This document shows positions 17,968 through 25,641 of a stretch of 64,000 bases of DNA, one piece after another. The DNA comes from CG2-30-46-19 sp034414555 (GTDB taxonomy: Bacteria > Chloroflexota > Dehalococcoidia > GIF9 > AB-539-J10). Position numbers and translations under genes: made by a program. The notes beneath the pieces are model-generated. The model had not been told where the DNA came from, searched no databases, and saw nothing but the letters and a program-made list of their open reading frames with translations. The stretch is from the NCBI GenBank assembly GCA_034414555.1, contig DAOUMA010000008.1, positions 1 to 64,000 on the forward strand, given 5' to 3'. Within the stretch, counting starts at the first letter, position 1; the number at the start of each line of letters is the position of its first letter.

Positions 17968-19635
17968 TCATTCCATCTTCAGAGCGCCGACAAGTAACGG
18001 GGTCGCCGGGCTTGTCACTGTGGGGTCAGTAAGCACATTGACGCAGGCTGGCTTGCCAGATGCAATCGCCCTTTCAAGCGCTAGTACGACCCCTTCATCC
18101 TTGGCAACAAACTCACCATATCCCCCTAATGCCTCAGCCACCTTCTCATAGTGTACAACACCCAGTTCTGAACCCACCACTCTTTCGTTTCCATAGGCTA
18201 TCTCCTGGCCATGCTTGATCATCCCCCATGCCTGGTCATTGAATATCACACAAACAAAGGGGATATTATAACGAACTGCGGTATCAAATTCCATGGCATT
18301 AAAACCAAATGAACCATCTCCACTTATTACTATCACTGTCTTTTCCGGTCTGGCTAACTTAGCAGCTATGCCAAAAGGAACCCCGGTCCCAAGGCACCCC
18401 ATAAGGCCGCTAGCCGTTGCTATTACCGAGGATTTCTCTTTGGCTCTTAGTCCCATCATCCCAAAATAACTTGTATCTCCACCATCGATTAGATAGATAG
18501 CATCATCTTTTGTAGCTCTTCTCACCTGCTCTACCAGCCTGGCAGGATGTATCGACTCCGAAGGAGTCTCCCTTGCCTTGACCTCATCCGCAATCAATGG
18601 AAGATATGTATCCCTGAGTCCCTTTACCCAGCTGCTATGCTCTTTTTTATCCACCTCGGCATTTAGCTGGTTCAATATAAGCCCGATGTCACCAATAAGA
18701 CCAATAGCCGAGGCTCTATTTCTATCTATCTCTGTGGGGTCAATATCAACCCGTATGAGCCTTGCCTGTGGAAAAAGCTGTCCGAACATGAGAAGCCAGT
18801 TAAACCGAATCCCCAGAGCGATGATAACATCCGCCTGAGAGGCAGCGGTCATTATGGCTGCCTGCCCCCCATCCCACAATGATAATGGATGGTCATCAGG
18901 GATAGCCCCTCGGCCGTTGTTAAGCAGAATAGTGGGGATACCTGTTTTATTCACAAAGTCTGAAAGTTGTTTATCACAGTTGCTGAACCCAACCCCACTT
19001 CCCCCGATTATCAGCGGCCTCTCCGCGGTATTAATTAGTTCAGCAGCCTCCTCGGTTGAATCAATATCCGCCACGGTTTTATATACCGTGCTGCCCCTTT
19101 TAGGATAGACTATCTCTTGCTCATCAACGCTTATGTTAAGAATATCTGGCGGTAATTCCAGAAATACCGGGCCAGGGCGGCCTGATACCGCATGGCGGAA
19201 TGCTTTTGAAAGATACTCCGGTATCCGCTTTACGTCATAGCAGGTTCCCCACCACTTCACCACAGGCTTAATCATGTCCAATTGATTCATTCCTTGAAGG
19301 GCTCCCTTTTCCCAGTCCTTCACCGGAGCAGTGCCACTTAGCACAACTATCGGAACATTATCAAGATAGGCATTCGCCACACCGGTCAGCGCATTTGTAA
19401 ACCCGGGCCCTGCTGTTACCAGACATACGCCTGGCTCCCCGGCGAATATGGACCAGGCATGAGCCATCATCGCTGCAGCCTGCTCATGCCTTACCACGAT
19501 GAGCTTTGTCACATATTCCAGAAACCCATCATATATCCTATCGATATGACCCCCAGGAATGGAAAAAACTGTAGATACACCTTCGACCTCACTTAAATAC
19601 TTTGCAACCAGATGACCACCGGAAATTTTACTCAC
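17968..19635 (-). CDS. Thiamine-diphosphate enzyme, acetolactate synthase-like
   Basis: 555 residues with the three-domain ThDP layout. The Pyr domain has the catalytic glutamate in VVRHEQAAAMMAHAW (about residue 50). The central domain has PLIIGGSGVGFSN. The PP domain has the Mg-ThDP motif SGDGSFGFNAMEFDTAVRYN near 440-460, ending FNDQAWG. The family includes acetolactate synthase, oxalyl-CoA decarboxylase and benzaldehyde lyase. No small regulatory subunit gene lies nearby, and the neighbours are not isoleucine/valine genes, so a catabolic carboligase or decarboxylase seems more likely than ilvB; that is inference. The GTG start follows AAGGGGGTGAGCC. Confidence 0.85.
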   Translation of the reverse strand: MSKISGGHLVAKYLSEVEGVSTVFSIPGGHIDRIYDGFLEYVTKLIVVRHEQAAAMMAHAWSIFAGEPGVCLVTAGPGFTNALTGVANAYLDNVPIVVLSGTAPVKDWEKGALQGMNQLDMIKPVVKWWGTCYDVKRIPEYLSKAFRHAVSGRPGPVFLELPPDILNISVDEQEIVYPKRGSTVYKTVADIDSTEEAAELINTAERPLIIGGSGVGFSNCDKQLSDFVNKTGIPTILLNNGRGAIPDDHPLSLWDGGQAAIMTAASQADVIIALGIRFNWLLMFGQLFPQARLIRVDIDPTEIDRNRASAIGLIGDIGLILNQLNAEVDKKEHSSWVKGLRDTYLPLIADEVKARETPSESIHPARLVEQVRRATKDDAIYLIDGGDTSYFGMMGLRAKEKSSVIATASGLMGCLGTGVPFGIAAKLARPEKTVIVISGDGSFGFNAMEFDTAVRYNIPFVCVIFNDQAWGMIKHGQEIAYGNERVVGSELGVVHYEKVAEALGGYGEFVAKDEGVVLALERAIASGKPACVNVLTDPTVTSPATPLLVGALKME

Positions 19636-19727
19636 GGCTCACCCCCTTATTCACTTTCTTTTGTGGCTAATAATTCTTATTTAATCAGGAAATCTATCCC
19701 TTCAAGTAAAGTCCTCATATATCCCCG

Positions 19728-20288
19728 TTACTTGATTACGCGCCCCTTGAGCAAAGTCCTGGCCCCCACCCAGCAGAGGAAACTGAATACTAGCCTGTTC
19801 ATGGGCAACGGCACCGGGCCCACTCGCCACTGTAGAAGTTCAATGATAATGCCTGCTTGGGCAACAGTATCTAAATAGGCATAATCCACTACAATGCCAC
19901 TCTCCCTTATAGTCCCTCTTTGCACTATCCCGATACCCATCTCCCGACAGAAATCCAGCCTCTTATTTATATCCTGCACCATAAAACCTAGATGATGCGC
20001 TTCTTCTCTGGATTCCTTAACATGATTGAGATGAAAACTCTCACCCTCTACCACCTGGATAAGCTCCAGCTGGATTGAACCTTTATATGCCAGCGCTATT
20101 CTTAATAATGGGTGTACCTCCTTTCCTTTCTCAATACAAGGTTCAGGTCTCGCATCCAGTAACATCCAGGGGCTTATGCCAAAGGTATCTTTATAGTAGG
20201 CAATTGTTTTATTTATATCGGTTATCACGTAACCAATTTGCCCGGTCTCTGGAAGTCTTAGTTGTTTTTTAACCGCATCTGATATCAT
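19728..20288 (-). CDS. VOC-family protein (glyoxalase/epimerase fold)
   Basis: 186 residues. Paired beta-alpha-beta units of the vicinal oxygen chelate fold are visible: QIGYVITDINKTIAYYKDTFG at the N-terminal module and HHLGFMVQDINKRLDFCREMG in the second, with metal-ligand-type histidine and glutamate (IQLELIQ, HHLGF, YAYLDT). Members include methylmalonyl-CoA epimerase, glyoxalase I and ring-cleavage dioxygenases. The substrate is unknown. It lies between the ThDP enzyme and the saccharopine-dehydrogenase-like gene, in the same orientation and with short gaps, so it is probably part of their pathway. The C-terminal 25 residues are hydrophobic and may touch the membrane. Confidence 0.75.
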   Translation of the reverse strand: MISDAVKKQLRLPETGQIGYVITDINKTIAYYKDTFGISPWMLLDARPEPCIEKGKEVHPLLRIALAYKGSIQLELIQVVEGESFHLNHVKESREEAHHLGFMVQDINKRLDFCREMGIGIVQRGTIRESGIVVDYAYLDTVAQAGIIIELLQWRVGPVPLPMNRLVFSFLCWVGARTLLKGRVIK

Positions 20289-20324
20289 TTTTATTTTACT
20301 TCCCAGAGTTTCAAAACCGCCAAT

Positions 20325-21443
20325 TTAAATAATAGGCTTAGTCATCTCGAGGTCAGAATATGACGTAATTCCACGCTCCTTCATATAAGTGAAGAACTTG
20401 ATTGGCTCCAGACAAGCTTCGGGACCATAGACCCCTCCTTTTGTGGTGAGAATTTCCTTACGGGCAAGCATCAAAGTGCCCACAGCTAGAGAAAGCCCGG
20501 TGGATTCCCGCATCTGGGCAATCCCGCAGCCTACCTCATGCACTTCTTTACTGCCTTTCTCACCCCAGACATCAAGCCGAATCGCCCCCCATTCTGGCTC
20601 TTGAGGCTTACCCAGGTGTTCGAGGCTATTCAGTATCTTAGCTGCTGCTCGCTGACGCCGCTTACCCCCGAAAAATCCCAGCTTTGCGGGTAACACTAAC
20701 CAGTTGGAGCCACGTCCAAAGCCCATAAACAAATTGACTTCCTCTATCCCGGGGATAAAGAGGGGAATGGTGACTGGCTCACCATGCCCCATATTCCAGA
20801 CCTTGATGGAGCCGAACCTAGGAAATTCAACCAGCCGCTCCTCGCTGCAGGCAGGCACCATCATCCGCTTTCCATCCCGCCAGATTGGAATTCTTCCCCC
20901 CATAATGAATAAGGTATGCTTGACCACCGCCTCACCTCCACCCGCTTTCAAAGGCATATAGACATTGATATCCGCTCGGCGAACCTTGTCCATCTGCTGG
21001 GCAAGATAACGAACTCCAATATTGGAGAGTCCCGGGCTGGCACCCAGGCCACTGATGACCGTGACTCCTTTTTCGCGAGCCTTTTCAGAGAATTGATTGA
21101 TTACTTCATCTGCGGCGAGCCAATCATCACAGATGCTGGTATAATTAACCCCAGCATCAATCGCTGCCCGCACCAGTTTGGCCTCAAAGAGATAGAAAGG
21201 ACCGAGGGCAGATGCGGCCACATCGTAACCCAGCATCGCATCTACCAGACCATTATGATCGTTGCCATCTACGGACTTGACATCCACCTTGGCTTTTGCC
21301 TTTTGGAGCCTGCCGGCAATCTGACGGGCTACTTCCACATTGTGATCTGCAATGGTAACTTGCTCAATCCCTTCAGCCTGTGCCAGCTCTTCAACTGCAC
21401 GACTTCCCATATCGCCGGCGCCCCCCAGAACTATGATCTTCAT
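20325..21443 (-). CDS. Saccharopine dehydrogenase-family oxidoreductase
   Basis: 372 residues. The N-terminal Rossmann motif is IIVLGGAGDMGSRAVEELA, followed by VTIADHNVEVARQIAG with the acidic residue for cofactor ribose. YTSICDDWLAADEV and GLGASPGLSNIGVRYLA match the saccharopine dehydrogenase NADP domain and its junction. The C-terminal half is the dimerisation/substrate domain. The family includes lysine-pathway and other amino- or keto-acid dehydrogenases; the actual substrate is not clear. AAAGGAGGGCACA before the ATG makes this the strongest ribosome site and the likely first gene of the four-gene operon down to 16736. Confidence 0.8.
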   Translation of the reverse strand: MKIIVLGGAGDMGSRAVEELAQAEGIEQVTIADHNVEVARQIAGRLQKAKAKVDVKSVDGNDHNGLVDAMLGYDVAASALGPFYLFEAKLVRAAIDAGVNYTSICDDWLAADEVINQFSEKAREKGVTVISGLGASPGLSNIGVRYLAQQMDKVRRADINVYMPLKAGGGEAVVKHTLFIMGGRIPIWRDGKRMMVPACSEERLVEFPRFGSIKVWNMGHGEPVTIPLFIPGIEEVNLFMGFGRGSNWLVLPAKLGFFGGKRRQRAAAKILNSLEHLGKPQEPEWGAIRLDVWGEKGSKEVHEVGCGIAQMRESTGLSLAVGTLMLARKEILTTKGGVYGPEACLEPIKFFTYMKERGITSYSDLEMTKPII

Positions 21444-21579
21444 TGTGCCCTCCTTTAAACTTTTAGCTTTTAGAATCTTATTTTGCTTTATTTTAAGCGT
21501 AAATCACCTCAAAGGCAACTCTTAAAGCTAAGTGAACGCCAGGGCTTTCCGCCATTGCAATCCGGTATAGAAAGAAGCA

Positions 21580-21613
21580 AGTGGATAGTGGTTCAAATCC
21601 ACCATCGCCCACC
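21580..21613 (+). other. tRNA-like 3' end (T arm, acceptor strand and CCA)
   Basis: GTGG-TTCAAAT-CCAC forms a T arm, followed by ATCGCCC, discriminator A and an encoded CCA. No D arm, anticodon arm or 5' acceptor GGGCGAT is found upstream. It is therefore a 3' tRNA remnant, at the left edge of an A+T-rich patch with toxin-antitoxin genes. Confidence 0.5.
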
Positions 21614-21676
21614 ATAGATATGAACTGAAAGCATCAGAGCTGATTGTTTAGCAAACCGCAAGTAGCCGAATAATAC

Positions 21677-21706
21677 TTGACACTAATTAGACATTTGTAA
21701 TACAAT
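21677..21706 (+). promoter_or_regulatory. Promoter of the toxin-antitoxin operon
   Basis: TTGACA at 21677-21682 and TACAAT at 21701-21706 with an 18-nt spacer. The -10 overlaps the palindromic operator and also the ATG at 21705, so translation must begin farther downstream. Confidence 0.65.
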
Positions 21707-21716
21707 GTATTACAAA
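21694..21716 (+). promoter_or_regulatory. Palindromic operator over the -10 box
   Basis: A perfect 9-bp inverted repeat, TTTGTAATA (21694-21702) and TATTACAAA (21708-21716), centred on 21705 with a 5-nt spacer. It covers the -10 and the transcription start. Ribbon-helix-helix antitoxins, one of which is encoded in this operon, typically bind such sites to autoregulate. Confidence 0.6.
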
Positions 21717-21725
21717 GAGGCTAGG

Positions 21726-22010
21726 TTGATTTTTATAACATACCCATTAATTTGGGCTCAAGCAGTAGTGGATAAGATTTGGCAGAAACACCATGTTACT
21801 CCTGAAGAAGTTGAGGAGGCAATTTATGATGACAAACCGATTTGCCACAAAGGTACATCAAACTCATATTGTGTATATGGGCAAGCTGTATCTGGATGCT
21901 ACCTATTCATAGTTTTGGGAAGGAGAGGCAGGAGAGCACAATATAAAGTTATCACGGCTCGGGATATGCAGGATAGAGAAAAGCGATATTATCGCAAACA
22001 TCGAAATTAA
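21726..22010 (+). CDS. BrnT-like toxin of a type II toxin-antitoxin pair
   Basis: About 94 residues from TTG 21726. The protein has the compact BrnT/RelE-like layout: a helix with VTPEEVEEAIYD, a beta-hairpin core (GCYLFIVLGRRG) and the C-terminal signature KVITARDMQDREKRYYRKH, resembling BrnT's RxIxAR...RE+..Y. BrnT toxins are ribonucleases that inhibit translation. An ATG at 21705 gives seven more codons but lies in the -10 box and operator, whereas AAAGAGG sits 5 nt before the TTG. An RHH protein gene follows after 41 nt, as expected for a BrnT-BrnA pair. Family assignment is from motif resemblance only. Confidence 0.65.
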   Translation: MIFITYPLIWAQAVVDKIWQKHHVTPEEVEEAIYDDKPICHKGTSNSYCVYGQAVSGCYLFIVLGRRGRRAQYKVITARDMQDREKRYYRKHRN

Positions 22011-22051
22011 GCGATATCAAAGTAGAGATGCGAAAGGAGGGAAAAAGGAAA

Positions 22052-22588
22052 GTGGAGAAAAAGCTTATACCTCAGTTTGAGACAGAAGAGCAAGAAGCGG
22101 AGTATTGGGATTCACATAGTCCTCTCGATCTTGCCACTGAACCTAAGGCTCAAAAGGTGCGTGTGAGGGGTGTTAAAGACAGGCCGATAACAATTCGCCT
22201 TGATAGCAAAAGCCGCTCGAAGCTTGACAGATTAGCCGCTGAGCAAAGGCTTGGACCTTCTACCTTTGCTCGACTTATCCTTATGTCAGTAATTGAGCAG
22301 GGGAATAAGCTGCCAAAACACATAACTTTAGATGAGCTTAGGAAGATGCTGGAAGAGATTACGCCGCAATCGGTAAAGGATCGAGCTGACCTCCTTGCTA
22401 AAGAAGCAGCTATAGGTGATCCTGACAATCCGAGCTTTCTTATCCTCAACCAGTCTCAAATAAATGAATGGGGAGAACTTGGGTTGCAGGCTATCTGCAC
22501 ATTTCTTGAAATGTGTAATATTCATGTAATTACTCCTAAACATAGCGAATACAAGGAGGTAAAAACTCTTGTGCAGTCATACAAATAG
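22052..22588 (+). CDS. BrnA/CopG-like ribbon-helix-helix antitoxin with C-terminal extension
   Basis: About 178 residues. The N-terminus IPQFETEEQEAEYWDSHS is the acidic lead-in typical of BrnA/CopG antitoxins. The RHH DNA-binding part follows: PITIRLDSKSRSKLDRLAAE and a second helix LGPSTFARLIL. These antitoxins bind the operator and neutralise the toxin. Here another 85 residues or so follow, including DPDNPSFLILNQSQINEWGE, which I cannot assign, so the protein is about twice the usual length. ATG 22028 gives a longer frame, but it would translate the ribosome site AAAGGAGGG; GTG 22052 is preferred. Confidence 0.65.
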   Translation: MEKKLIPQFETEEQEAEYWDSHSPLDLATEPKAQKVRVRGVKDRPITIRLDSKSRSKLDRLAAEQRLGPSTFARLILMSVIEQGNKLPKHITLDELRKMLEEITPQSVKDRADLLAKEAAIGDPDNPSFLILNQSQINEWGELGLQAICTFLEMCNIHVITPKHSEYKEVKTLVQSYK

Positions 22589-22606
22589 GATGGAGGTAGA
22601 TTATCA

Positions 22607-22825
22607 ATGGCAATTCAATCCAGTCCCATTAAATTAGAAAAACGAACGCTACCAGGACAGCCTACTCAGTTTAGCCCTCCTCAGTTAGATGAGAGCTACT
22701 TCGAAAAATTGGCTGCCTTTGGCATTGCTTGTCTTGCAGCTGCGATTGTGGGTAAATTAACGATGACAATTTTATCCCCTCATCATAAAAGACAGTTACC
22801 AAATACCCTAGAGCAGCTAAAATAG
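22607..22825 (+). CDS. Small single-span membrane protein, third gene of the TA operon
   Basis: 72 residues with TGGAGG 11 nt upstream. A hydrophilic N-terminus rich in proline and glutamine is followed by one membrane helix (FGIACLAAAIVGKLTMTIL, about residues 41-59) and a short basic tail. It starts 18 nt after the antitoxin stop, so it is cotranscribed. No family recognised. It may be an accessory part of the TA module or a passenger. Confidence 0.55.
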   Translation: MAIQSSPIKLEKRTLPGQPTQFSPPQLDESYFEKLAAFGIACLAAAIVGKLTMTILSPHHKRQLPNTLEQLK

Positions 22826-22845
22826 AACTGTAACGGCATGATATT

Positions 22846-22878
22846 TAGGCAGAGGTTCAAATCCCATAGCACCTACTA
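22846..22878 (+). other. Degraded tRNA-like 3' end
   Basis: AGAGGTTCAAATCCC resembles a T arm and is followed by an AGCACCTA-type acceptor strand. It shares AGnGGTTCAAATCC with the fragment at 21580-21613, bracketing the TA operon. Pairing is imperfect and no 5' part exists, so this is tentative. Confidence 0.3.
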
Positions 22879-22931
22879 TTCATACTGCTGCTCTTTTTAA
22901 GTCGTAAATTGGCAAGTTTCTGTAAATTTTG

Positions 22932-22960
22932 TTGTAGCTTTATGATGCTTATGGTATAAG
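22932..22960 (+). promoter_or_regulatory. Promoter of the HNH gene
   Basis: TTGTAG (22932-22937) and TG-G-TATAAG (-10 at 22955-22960) with a 17-nt spacer. Transcription would start near 22967, about 90 nt before the ATG. Confidence 0.5.
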
Positions 22961-23056
22961 ACTACAGCCAAAGGTGAATTTCCTTTAGATGGCAGGCATT
23001 GTCACGCTTAAATCCTCTAGGTACACCAATAGAAAGGGAGATAATAGGAAGATTCT

Positions 23057-24031
23057 ATGAGAAAGAAATTTGTTGAATTGCTATTTGATGAATATGCTAA
23101 AAGTTTAACTGCGAGAAATCCCAAATTAAAGGATATGTTTTTATGCCCAATATGTATGCGCCCCTTTTACAGGGAATCCATAAATAACAAAGCTATTAGT
23201 ATAGAACACATTCCACCACAAGCAATAGGAAGCTCAATGAAAACGATAACATGCACAAAATGCAACAATGATATAGGTGCCAAGCTTCAGCCTCACATGA
23301 ATAATTATGTTAGAGAAAAAGATTTATTGGCGGGCAGAGTACTAAAACCAATCCCAGCTAAAGTAGAAATTAATGGACGCACAATTCATACACGCATTAC
23401 AGAGAATAAAGGGGGAGGCAATTGGACTGGGGTTAGTGTGAAAACTCAGTTGCCACCAGATATATGGCCTGAAAATGCTAAAAAATACGTAGGGAAAAAG
23501 GCCATCATTTCTTTGCAGATACCGGCTTCAAAAGAGATTGTAGATGCAGCTTATTTGCATTCTACATATTTAGCATTATTTAGCTTATTAGGATATCCGT
23601 ACATAATGCAGCCGTTTCTTGATCCGATAAGGAAAAAGATTAATGATTACTCGTTGAAAAAAGGTATCGCACATAGGTTATTAATACCTAAGTTATTAGC
23701 TCCTAAATTCTTCCTAGACCCTAGAGACCGCAGAGTTGAAGTTGCGCTAATTTGGAATCGGAAAAAGATAGATATAAGCTGCCTTGGTGTGATAATAGCA
23801 GGTGAGATAGTATTGATGCCTTTCATAAGTGAATATTACAAAGATATATATTTGGAGTTTTCATCATATCTGACTAATCTTCAAAAAGGTGTTAAGAGAA
23901 AGCTTCCATTTGGGGTTACCCCGTTAGAGATGCACCCAGCTTTAAAATACTCTATAGCTTATACATTTGAAGAGGGAAAAGAATTAGATGGTATGAAATC
24001 TCTCAGGTTAGTACCTCTGAAAGAAACTTAA
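23057..24031 (+). CDS. HNH-endonuclease-like zinc protein of unknown role
   Basis: 324 residues. Near the N-terminus (about 32-85) lies an HNH/treble-clef-like arrangement: CPIC, then EHIPPQAIG, then CTKCNNDIGAKLQ. The two CxxC pairs fit a structural zinc, and the histidine in EHIP and asparagines in CNND are in the right order for an HNH active site. The remaining 240 residues show no recognisable domain and no membrane segment. Base use is richer in A+T than in the flanking operons (many AAA, ATA, TTA codons), suggesting acquisition. No methylase, helicase or other defence partner is adjacent. It might be a solitary nuclease of a defence or mobile module; function is unproven. Confidence 0.6.
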   Translation: MRKKFVELLFDEYAKSLTARNPKLKDMFLCPICMRPFYRESINNKAISIEHIPPQAIGSSMKTITCTKCNNDIGAKLQPHMNNYVREKDLLAGRVLKPIPAKVEINGRTIHTRITENKGGGNWTGVSVKTQLPPDIWPENAKKYVGKKAIISLQIPASKEIVDAAYLHSTYLALFSLLGYPYIMQPFLDPIRKKINDYSLKKGIAHRLLIPKLLAPKFFLDPRDRRVEVALIWNRKKIDISCLGVIIAGEIVLMPFISEYYKDIYLEFSSYLTNLQKGVKRKLPFGVTPLEMHPALKYSIAYTFEEGKELDGMKSLRLVPLKET

Positions 24032-24053
24032 ATCACCCTACCATCTACCTTAA

Positions 24054-24422
24054 AAAGCAAGAATATCCGGGGAAAGAAGCGGCTTACTTAAGCGCCAGGG
24101 AATCCTGAGCATTATTGCAGGAGCTGCCCAAGCAATTATTGGCGGAATTATAACCGTTATATCAGGATTTAATATGTCTCCGCCTCCCAAGCCTTCCCGA
24201 TTTTGGAGACCGGCTTAGCATCATAGGGATGATTCCGACCGTAGCGGTTATTATTGGGTTAGCATTATAGTATTGGGCATAATAGCCATGATCAGCGGCA
24301 TAGCGGCGATGAAAAGAAGCAGGTTCGGACTAGCTCTAGCTGGAGCCATCAGTGCCCTGCTATCAGGCACCCTAGGGATGCTGGCAGTTATCTTTGTGTC
24401 CTTGGCGGAGGGAGAGCTTTAA
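24054..24422 (+). pseudogene. Broken small multi-span membrane protein (DUF4064-like)
   Basis: One continuous frame of 122 codons from 24054 to TAA 24420-24422, interrupted by a single TAG at 24216-24218. Both sides read as membrane protein: GILSIIAGAAQAIIGGIITV before the stop; SIIVLGIIAMISGIAAMKRS and ALAGAISALLSGTLGMLAVI after it. The pattern (short hydrophilic arms, paired glycine-rich helices, RSRFGLALAG loop) is that of small DUF4064-like proteins. No start codon is evident at the 5' end. A single substitution appears to have broken it. Confidence 0.55.
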
Positions 24423-24462
24423 TAAGAATCAGCCCTCCCGAAGCATAGTTTTTGGCAATCAG

Positions 24463-24627
24463 CTAAAAGTAAGTGATAATTGCCAGTATACCCCACAGGA
24501 TAAGCCAGATGCCCACCAGATAATTGAGTATCTTGGGGAAGATCATCACTATTATGCCGAAAACCAGACTAGCTATTCCGACAATTAAACCTACGCTGCC
24601 CTGCATAATAGCCAATATAGTAGCCAT
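24463..24627 (-). CDS. Small membrane protein, DUF3096-like
   Basis: 54 codons on the minus strand, with a near-perfect ribosome site AGGAGGTGAT 5 nt before the ATG at 24627. The product is two membrane helices: GLIVGIASLVFGIIVMIFP and LVGIWLILWGILAIITYF, joined by KILNY. This matches the short DUF3096 family (about 50 residues, with a FPxxLNYxVxIxLIxxGI centre). Role unknown. The excellent ribosome site and clean frame argue that it is real in spite of its size. Confidence 0.75.
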   Translation of the reverse strand: MATILAIMQGSVGLIVGIASLVFGIIVMIFPKILNYLVGIWLILWGILAIITYF

Positions 24628-24689
24628 AAGCTATCACCTCCTATATTTATTTAATGCCGAGCATTATATACCACATAAGATTGGGGGCA

Positions 24690-25637
24690 CTATAAGCCCC
24701 TGAGAAATTCAGGGCGAAGCCGGGAGGGGTCTCCTTCCATCAATATATCTTCTAATTCTTGAATCATTCTTCGTTTGTCATGTGGCAATCTTCCTCGAAC
24801 TGAAAAATAATTTGACGCATGCATCGAACTGAAAAAACAATCAGTAAAGTTAGATTCTTCAATGATAGCTTTGAGTTCCTCTAAGGACTGGAAGGGGGAG
24901 ATAGGATGAAATTCACCTTTCTGCCATTGTTCATAAAGTGGAGTGCCCGGGACTAAGGTTAAGGTTAGCGCCCCACCATAGTCAGGGTCAATCTCGGTAA
25001 GGATTCTAGCTGTTTCCAGATAGTGTTGGTCGCTCTTCTCTACTCCTCCAAGCCCTAAGATTACCGTGACCGAAGAAGTAATTCCGGCCTCCTTAACCTT
25101 CTTCCCTGCTTCAGCTACCTGGTGAGAATTTACCCCCTTGCCTATATTCTTCAATATTTCATCATCACCGCTCTCCACACCGGTGTAGAAGATAGTCAAT
25201 TTGAGTTCCCTCAACCGATTGAGCTCATCCTGGCTTCGGCGCAAGATGTCCTGTGGAGTAGCATAGGTGCCAATCCTTTCCAGATGGGGAAATTTCTCAT
25301 TAAGATATTCCAATATTTCCACCAAGCCTTTATAGGGGTAAACCAGGGCATCGCCATCCTGAAGAAAAATCCTTCTTTGGTCCCAATATTGGGCTATTCC
25401 ATACACTATGCCGGGAATAGAAGGCAGAGTGACACCATGTTCCATATATAGCGCCAAGGCATCGATTTCCTGCATTACTTCCTCAACTTTTCTTATCTTG
25501 AGTTTAGAACCATAGTAACCACAAAAGGCACAAGTATTATTGGAACAGCCACCGGTGAGCGGCAAGAAATAACTTCGCCACTCGCTTGGCGGTCTGATAA
25601 TTTCAGGCCTCTCAAATTTATCCTGCTTTGATGGCAT
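24690..25637 (-). CDS. Radical SAM protein
   Basis: 315 residues. The iron-sulfur motif is GGCSNNTCAFCGYYG near residue 30, a CX4CX2C spacing found in one radical SAM subgroup rather than the usual CX3CX2C. SAM-domain features follow: RIGTYATPQDILRRS, TIFYTGVESGDDEILKNIGKG and SVTVILGLGG. The C-terminus has no further cluster. These enzymes use SAM and a [4Fe-4S] cluster to make a radical; the substrate is unknown. A longer frame (to 25766) overlaps the kinase gene and is rejected. ATG 25637 lies 5 nt after the kinase stop; ATG 25652 is an alternative. Cotranscribed with the ROK kinase. Confidence 0.82.
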   Translation of the reverse strand: MPSKQDKFERPEIIRPPSEWRSYFLPLTGGCSNNTCAFCGYYGSKLKIRKVEEVMQEIDALALYMEHGVTLPSIPGIVYGIAQYWDQRRIFLQDGDALVYPYKGLVEILEYLNEKFPHLERIGTYATPQDILRRSQDELNRLRELKLTIFYTGVESGDDEILKNIGKGVNSHQVAEAGKKVKEAGITSSVTVILGLGGVEKSDQHYLETARILTEIDPDYGGALTLTLVPGTPLYEQWQKGEFHPISPFQSLEELKAIIEESNFTDCFFSSMHASNYFSVRGRLPHDKRRMIQELEDILMEGDPSRLRPEFLRGL

Positions 25638-25641
25638 ACCC

